DNA of 55,883 bases from an uncultured Brevibacterium sp. (GTDB lineage Bacteria; Actinomycetota; Actinomycetes; Actinomycetales; Brevibacteriaceae). Below are positions 50,891-55,883 of this stretch, one piece after another. A model generated the notes under the pieces. It had not been told where the DNA came from, ran no database searches, and saw nothing but the letters and a program-made list of their open reading frames with translations. The stretch spans positions 1-55,883 of the forward strand of contig CABTZE010000001.1 of assembly GCA_902489215.1 (NCBI GenBank), written 5' to 3'. Positions within the stretch are counted from its first letter, which is position 1. Each line of letters starts with the position of its first letter. The position numbers were made by a program, and so were the translations under genes.

Positions 50891-51780
50891 TCACTCCGCC
50901 AGTTCTTGCTGCTCTAACTGGCCAAGCGGAATACCGGACTCGGTTTTCCACTGCAGTTTCCCGTTGGCGGATGTGCCCATAAGGAACTGCGCGGCGGCTG
51001 ACGGCGACGAAAACACGGTGTCTTTCGTGAGGACACCGTTGTCGATGCGGTCTTTGTAGTGGTCGCGATGCTTCTGAATGCTGTCCGGGGCTGACGGGGT
51101 CAACGACATGCGAAGTTCGGATCCTGCAAGCACAACGAAACCGTCGGCAACCTGGCGACCTTCACCTCGTGCGCCTGCAGAATCCAGCTTCAGCAGAGGT
51201 TCTGCATCGGGTGCGGGGGCCGGGGCTGCAGCGGCAGATGCCTTGTCGTCATCGGCCCTCTCAAAGATCCTGTACCCCAGCGACCCGATGGCGATAGTCG
51301 CATAGGCGATGAACTCCTCGAGCTCCGCCTGCTTCTCCTCCGTCACAGTGCCCGGTGACGGGTCATTGCTGTTGAGCGTGCGCACGCGGCCAGCTGCGAG
51401 TGCACGGCTGTGGAAAGCATTCTCGAGGTACGAAATCTCTGTGGGACCAAGCGAATCGTCCGACGTGACCAGCATGACCGCATGAGTGAAGTACTCGTTT
51501 TTCTCCTGCCGGAAATGCTCCATGACCCGGCCCAGCACACCATTGCCGTTTTTGCGCTCGCGAGCCTGACCCACATAGGCGATTTCATCGCCTGAATCAG
51601 CATCCGTGCCGAAAAGGAAGTACACGCCAGTCTGCTTGAGCTCTTCACGATCAGCGGAACGTGTAATTTCCGTGCGCGGAATGCGGTACACCTGACCAAT
51701 CCAATTGCCCAGCGTGCACTTGATGCGCCCAGCGGGGAACCGTCCATAAGAAACAGAGTCACAGTCTTCGGCGCAGCCAT
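50891..51780 (-). pseudogene. GIY-YIG nuclease with DUF4357-like C-terminus, frameshifted
   Basis: Homologues begin with a short N-terminal domain (KTVTLFLMDG, then GRIKCTL-NW). Here it is encoded in two frames: the ATG at 51780 opens MAAPKTVTLFLMDGSP, then the frame must change to reach AGRIKCTLGNW and YRIPRTEITRS. One missing base in the four-G run at 51734-51737 (plus strand) explains it; with a fifth G the gene reads 296 residues without interruption. The catalytic domain is intact: GVYFLFG, AYVGQARER, arginine in GRVMEH and glutamate in EISYLENAF. The C-terminus has a DUF4357-like segment (FVVLAGSELRMS and FSSPSAAAQFLMGTSANG). A GTG at 51691 could still give a 266-residue protein. Sequencing error, dead gene and phase variation are all possible. 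Confidence 0.85.
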
Positions 51781-51800
51781 GAGGTTCCTATCGAGGTGGG

Positions 51801-52427
51801 TTACTTCTTGCCAAACAGTCTGCTGAAGAACGAAGTCTTCTTCGGCTGACCATCGGCCGAGGTGCCTGCCACCTGGATGCTGTCCGGCACGGTTCCAGCG
51901 TCGTCAAGGGAGGCGGGGGCGTAGGCAAAATACTGTCCGCGCACGGTAAACATATCCTCGTCCCCACCTACGGCCCCAACGGCACGCGGAAGTTCTTGAA
52001 TGATCAGGTCCCCATCCACCTCGGCCGATGGTTCCGCCTGATCGTCGTCCGCGAACACAAAACCAGACTCATCGACAACAGGTTCACCCTCGTCCAATTC
52101 CTCATCGCCGGACATCAGGTGCCGAACCAAGGTGCCATCAACGAACACCCGGTAATCCACAAAACCAGCAGAAGACACCGTGCTTGCCACATGCCAAGTA
52201 CCAGGCAGCGCGATCGAATCAGCCTCGAAGAATTCAGCAACCACCATCTGCGGATCCCACAGGAGGGACCACTCACCTGCCTGAGCCAGTGTGAAGAACT
52301 GCTGTGCTGGATCATGAAAAGCAGTCCACAAGTCACCGTTGTCCTGCGTGGGGGCCAGCCCCCAGATCTCTATTTGCTGAGGCGAGATTTGTTCAGTTGT
52401 GAGGATCAGTGATGCTGTCAGTCCCAT
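51801..52427 (-). CDS. Hypothetical protein
   Basis: 208 residues that I do not recognise. The first ~110 residues have alternating hydrophobic positions suggesting beta structure (WSLLWDPQMVVAEFFE and VDYRVFVDGTLVRHLMSG). The next 40 are acidic (GDEELDEGEPVVDESGFVF and on). The end is basic (KKTSFFSRLFGKK). There is no signal peptide or membrane segment. It sits 20 bases before the GIY-YIG gene and 38 bases after the Fic gene on the same strand, so it may belong to the same transcript. The ribosome site is unclear. Confidence 0.75.
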   Translation of the reverse strand: MGLTASLILTTEQISPQQIEIWGLAPTQDNGDLWTAFHDPAQQFFTLAQAGEWSLLWDPQMVVAEFFEADSIALPGTWHVASTVSSAGFVDYRVFVDGTLVRHLMSGDEELDEGEPVVDESGFVFADDDQAEPSAEVDGDLIIQELPRAVGAVGGDEDMFTVRGQYFAYAPASLDDAGTVPDSIQVAGTSADGQPKKTSFFSRLFGKK

Positions 52428-52465
52428 ACCAAAAGCGTAGCGAATAAACGGGCTGCTGAGGCTTG

Positions 52466-53835
52466 TTATTTCTTATTGCCGGGACTGCCTGGGGCGGGCC
52501 GGTTCGGGTTGCTGATGCGCGTATTGAACCGGGTGCTCGCCCATTTTCGCTGGGTTGAGTTGAGCAAATCTAAAAGGTCATTGGACACGAAACCGCGTTT
52601 GCCTTTGCCGATGTTGCGCCGGTCAAGCATTCCGGTCTCCACAAGATGCTCAAGAGCATTCTGCGCCGAAGTGGAGCTTGTCCCGGTCAGCCGAGCAGCC
52701 ACATCGACAGTCAAAGCCGGAAGCTTCGGCAGGACATCGAGGATTTTCCACACCGATGAATCGCTGCGCGGAATCCGCGTTCCGGTCCGCTCCGCATAGG
52801 CGGTGATGAGGGCGCGGCTATCGCGATCGAACTCATCAAGGTCATCCTTAAGGGCAAATGCCAGATCGACAGCCTCATCCGCCGCGGAAATGAAATGCCG
52901 AAGCCAAGCATTGATGCCGTCGCTGACGCTCAGTTCTCGGACTGGTTCAGTGCTCGTGGCAAGTTCGGCGCCGTGTGGGATGCCGCGGAAAGTCATGAGC
53001 CCCGTGACGTATTCGTCTGACCGGGTCAGCAGCACTTGACTGATGGGCAGCACAGACCCTTCTGTCAGACCACCGCGGACAAATACCGTGTGAATGAGAG
53101 CTCGCCCAATGCGCCCATTGCCATCAGCAAACGGATGCAGCGTTTCGAACTGCGCATGCACAAGGCCCGCCTGAATCAGGTATCCCGTCGCGGCCCCGTT
53201 CATGAACTCCACAAGATCCTCAACCGCGGGAGCCAGCGCATGTTCTGTGGGAGGAATGAACTCCGCCTGGCCGGGGTGAATCTCACTTCCTCCCACCCAG
53301 TTCTGCCTGTCACGAATGCCCGGCGCGCTCAGGCTAGGCAATAGCTCTTTCTGCAGCTGCTCGATGTCAGCCCATGTGATGCGCTCAGCCGTACCCAAAC
53401 GTTCAACAGCGCTGGTCAGCGCGGCAATATTGTCGGCAACCTCAGCCGCTGTTGACGAATGTGCTTCAGCTGCCGTGTCGGTCGCAGTGTGCTCGAGCCG
53501 TTTGAGCTCTTCAAACACAATGTTCCGCGCATTGGACCGCAGCCCCTCAATATAGGACGCGCATTGGACCGCAGCCCCTCAATATAGGAACTGGAGACTG
53601 CTTCGCTGCGCAGCAGATACCGCGAGACCGCTTCGAGCTTTCCTGCGGCCTCATGAAACTTCAGGTTGCGGATACGCCGCTCTACACGACCGGCTTCAGC
53701 TGCCACGGCAGGATCGATGCGCCACTCAGGTTCAGTGAGCGAAAACGGCTGATACGCCCAATAGGTTCCCTGCCAGCGTTCACGTGGACGCCGCGCACTG
53801 TCAGGAGGAGTCCACTCCCGAGCCGTCCACGACAT
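52466..53835 (-). pseudogene. fic: Fic family protein split by a 32-bp tandem duplication
   Basis: Fic proteins transfer AMP (or related groups) to target proteins. The intact gene would encode 445 residues, but it is now read in two frames. The N-terminal frame starts at ATG 53835 (GGAAAGG upstream), carries the Fic_N domain and the inhibitory motif SSYIEG (S82 to G87; pattern S-xxx-E-G), and ends at 53416. The second frame can start at GTG 53518 and runs to 52466. It holds the catalytic HPFADGNGRIGR (intact H, D, N, R) and a C-terminal winged helix (LTVDVAARLTGTSSTSAQNA). The junction is a 32-bp perfect duplication; removing one copy restores SNARNIVFEELKRL. It is class II by the place of its inhibitory helix. 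Split, the toxin lacks its own helix. Confidence 0.9.
53526..53589. repeat. 32-bp perfect tandem duplication inside fic
   Basis: Bases 53526-53557 and 53558-53589 are identical. Thirty-two is not a multiple of three, so the second copy shifts the reading frame. The unit encodes the end of the inhibitory motif (SYIEGLRSNAR) in the correct frame. Slippage or recombination between the copies would remove one unit and restore the gene. Confidence 0.95.
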
Positions 53836-53867
53836 AAGCACTAACCTTTCCTTCAGCGCTGATTTGT

Positions 53868-53956
53868 CCAAGGATAACGCTTATCCCTTGGAGAATCGCT
53901 AGTTTACCCAAGGATAAGCATTATCCTTGGGCCGTTTTCGTTGTTGGCCAAGGATA
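53868..53956. promoter_or_regulatory. Operator array upstream of fic
   Basis: Three copies of CCAAGGATA occur. The first is in a near-palindrome at 53868-53891 (one extra base). The second is a perfect palindrome at 53907-53931 with 11-base arms around GCA. The third is a half-site at 53948-53956. The two palindrome centres are about 40 bases apart, near four helical turns. The array begins 33 bases before the fic ATG, where its promoter must be. The C-terminal winged helix of Fic itself, or the downstream lipoprotein's regulator, could bind; autoregulation is my inference. Confidence 0.75.
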
Positions 53957-54155
53957 CGGGCGAGCCTTGACTGCGCTTGGCTCCAGCACACATCCCACCC
54001 GGCCGCCCGGCACTCACCCGGGCATCCGCCTCGGCGACCGGCGCCTGGGCGACCGGCAGCCCACCTCGGCGACCCGCGCTCGCCCAGTTTGAAAAGGGAA
54101 CGTCTTGGCTACGATGAGGGCGTTGCCGTCCGGCAAACCCTAGTCAAGGAGCACC

Positions 54156-55697
54156 ATGATTCGTCGTCAGGCCCTGCGCGCCACTGCGGCCGTCGTCTTT
54201 GCAAGTTCACTCGTCCTCACCGGGTGTGGAGGGTCCGGGGGCTCTGGTGATTCGGCCAACCCGGACAAAAGCGAGCCTAAGCTCGAATGGGGCTCCTGGC
54301 AGAAGCTCGATGCGGCGGCAACTGTCTTCGCTTCGAGTAATAACTTCGCGGTGCTCTATGACGGTGTCTCGCAGAAAATGCGCGCCTTCGACGGTGACGG
54401 CAAAGAGCTGTGGTCTAAGCCGGCAGCCATCCCGCCCACCGATGCTGGTATTACCGGCCCGGAGTCCTACATCAAGGGCGACACCCTTATCTACCAAGAC
54501 CCACAAACCGGGAAAATCCACGGCCTCAACACGGCAGATGGCGAAGAACAGTGGACCTTCGACCCGGGTTCGCTCGGCAAGTGCTCCGCCAAGGCGTACT
54601 GGCTTCTTGATGACAAACCTGTCACCAATTCCGACACGATCGTGCTTGCGCTCCAAGGACTTGGCCAGGACGCACAGCAGATTGCCGCCTGCTCAGGTGA
54701 GTCACCGGCAGTCGTGGGCCTGCAGTTGCCAGAAGGCACCTCGGGAGCTCAAGAGATCAAACCCAAGTGGCAGTCGCCTGCACTGCCCAAGGGCAGCCAG
54801 GTCAGCATGCCGACCGTCGACCCAAGCGGCGAATACCTGACCCATGTGGGCTCGGCACCTGACAAGCGAGTCCTGCAGCGCACCTCCCTGAAAGACGGCA
54901 AAGCCCAAGCAGCCGTTGTGACCAGGCTCGATGGCGGGGACACCAACCCCGATGCCATCGGCAACATCTACCGACTGTCCGCCGTCGACGCCGACAACTA
55001 CGCGTTGGAGCGCCTGGACGAAGAATACTCGGCGAAATACGACATCTACACCGTCAAAGAATGGTCAGACGTCGACGCCGCGAAGGACCCGGCCGTCACA
55101 ATCAATGCCGGTGCCGACGGTGCCGACTGCATCGCCGGCGGCATGCGCGAACTCGGCGGCAAGACATACTGCTACACCGCAACAGAAGAAGGTGCGATCT
55201 TCGCAGAAGTCGGCGACAACCTCACCGGCGGCAAACTCGAAGGCGTGCAGCGCAAACCCGTGAGCGATGAATTCTCGCAGGGTCTGGCCGGTGCCGGACT
55301 GCCGTACGAAACTCCCGCCGGCATCACCAAAGACGGGCAGCTGTACGGGCTCGTGCCCAGCCCCGACAACACACTCGATGCGGTCTCCATGACCGATGGT
55401 GAGGTCCTCTGGTCAGCCCCCGCCGAGGCGGAAGCGAGTTCCGCTGCCCGCGACGCCGGGTACTTGGCGGGTGCGGACGCAGTTGTGTTCGCCCAGGATG
55501 ATTCAGCTGTGGCCGTCGACGCCAGCACGGGTGAAGAACTGTGGCGCGAAGGCGTTGGCGCCGGTGAAGGTTCTGCTGGCGAGCTGCGCCTGGGATGGCT
55601 GACGATGACGGATTCTGCTGTGGCTATGAAGATCGATGGCGGAGATGCGTCGAACGGGCAGACAAAATTCCGCGTGCTGAGGTCTAAGGAAGGGTGA
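54156..55697 (+). CDS. Lipoprotein with PQQ-like beta-propeller repeats
   Basis: 513 residues. The lipoprotein signal peptide has VLTGC (C24), then a Gly/Ser-rich spacer. The rest reads as a beta-propeller of PQQ/quinoprotein type: FAVLYDGVSQKMRAFDGDGK and ELWSKP, IHGLNTADGEEQWTFDPG, ALDAVSM-like LDAVSMTDGEVLWSAPAE, and VAVDASTGEELWREG. These repeats end with the typical G-x-x-x-W strand. BamB and other envelope lipoproteins share this fold; no catalytic residues are obvious. The ATG at 54156 is preceded by AAGGAG at about 7 bases. It is divergent from fic and monocistronic, with its own terminator. The role is likely as a scaffold or sensor on the outer membrane face, but unknown. Confidence 0.85.
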   Translation: MIRRQALRATAAVVFASSLVLTGCGGSGGSGDSANPDKSEPKLEWGSWQKLDAAATVFASSNNFAVLYDGVSQKMRAFDGDGKELWSKPAAIPPTDAGITGPESYIKGDTLIYQDPQTGKIHGLNTADGEEQWTFDPGSLGKCSAKAYWLLDDKPVTNSDTIVLALQGLGQDAQQIAACSGESPAVVGLQLPEGTSGAQEIKPKWQSPALPKGSQVSMPTVDPSGEYLTHVGSAPDKRVLQRTSLKDGKAQAAVVTRLDGGDTNPDAIGNIYRLSAVDADNYALERLDEEYSAKYDIYTVKEWSDVDAAKDPAVTINAGADGADCIAGGMRELGGKTYCYTATEEGAIFAEVGDNLTGGKLEGVQRKPVSDEFSQGLAGAGLPYETPAGITKDGQLYGLVPSPDNTLDAVSMTDGEVLWSAPAEAEASSAARDAGYLAGADAVVFAQDDSAVAVDASTGEELWREGVGAGEGSAGELRLGWLTMTDSAVAMKIDGGDASNGQTKFRVLRSKEG

Positions 55698-55755
55698 GGC
55701 TTGGGTGGCTTGGCTTCGTTGGAGGCAGGCCACTGAAGGCTAGTTCCCTGAACTG

Positions 55756-55799
55756 AAACGCCGGTGGGGTATGCAGAAGTGCATACCCCACCGGCGTTT
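55756..55799. terminator. Terminator of the lipoprotein gene
   Basis: A perfect 20-bp stem (55756-55775 with 55780-55799) and a 4-base loop. The stem ends in GTTT on its 3' side and AAAC on its 5' side, so it can work in both directions. Nothing further is recognisable to the end of the window. Confidence 0.85.
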
Positions 55800-55883
55800 A
55801 TGGCTGGGGGGGTGAGTTCATTAACCGCCCAGTGGCGGGTCTGAAGTTCCGCCCGGATGTCCTTGAGGATTTCGCACCAGGCC

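Noticed and set aside
53930..54100. GC-rich short repeats between fic and the lipoprotein considered as another copy of the 76-bp repeat
   Set aside because: It shares only general GGCGACCGG-like composition; no alignment of useful length to the two real copies could be made by eye.

Overview
The window is a 55.9 kb stretch of a high-GC Gram-positive genome, almost certainly an actinobacterium. Evidence for this is the fused PutA, an LPRTG sortase-anchored Cna_B adhesin, several lipobox substrate-binding proteins, frequent GTG starts and ATGA start/stop overlaps. Corynebacterium-like or other cell-wall-sorting actinobacteria fit, but I cannot fix the genus from sequence alone. The first 49 bases are an inverted copy of 339-387, so the left edge looks like a contig end or assembly artefact. 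I saw no rRNA genes, tRNA genes, CRISPR arrays or complete insertion sequences.

Layout. 1-6.9 kb: a catabolic locus with a 3-hydroxyacyl-CoA-dehydrogenase-type enzyme facing a LacI regulator, SDR, beta-keto acid cleavage enzyme and complete TRAP transporter. 7.0-13.0 kb: a 1305-residue proline dehydrogenase/P5C dehydrogenase (PutA) facing a large regulator with two DNA-binding segments. 13.3-18.6 kb: a five-gene peptide-type ABC importer, followed by a TetR regulator. 19.6-22.8 kb: a DAACS symporter and RraA-like aldolase facing a class I aminotransferase. 23.1-26.7 kb: an LCAD-type acyl-CoA dehydrogenase and TetR regulator facing an acyl-CoA ligase. 26.9-27.4 kb: an unrecognised small ORF and a decayed Doc toxin. 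27.5-30.5 kb: a second TRAP transporter.

30.7-38.2 kb is defence-like: an AAA ATPase between two near-identical 28-nt AT-rich repeats, then a type I restriction-modification operon (hsdM-hsdS-hsdR) whose specificity subunit carries a 12-bp tandem repeat in its central spacer. 38.4-41.1 kb is an LPxTG surface protein. 41.3-42.1 kb is a collapsed ABC transporter pseudogene. 42.4-50.7 kb is a small ABM-like protein, an NCS1 permease, HyuA/HyuB, an imidazolonepropionase-like amidohydrolase and a LacI regulator, which together look like uptake and ring opening of a cyclic amide or ureide. 50.9-53.9 kb holds a GIY-YIG/DUF4357-type gene broken by one base in a G run, a hypothetical gene, and a Fic gene split by a perfect 32-bp tandem duplication beside an array of palindromes. 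54.2-55.7 kb is a beta-propeller-like lipoprotein.

Together the genes describe a nutritionally versatile organism: two TRAP systems, one peptide ABC importer, a dicarboxylate symporter and an NCS1 permease, each beside matching catabolic enzymes and a local regulator. These are interspersed with toxin, restriction and defence genes, several of which are decayed or possibly switchable. The most unusual signals are the duplication that separates the Fic inhibitory helix from its catalytic core, the repeat-flanked ATPase unit, the (ELEA)3 spacer repeat in HsdS, and the two uncharacterised catabolic modules.
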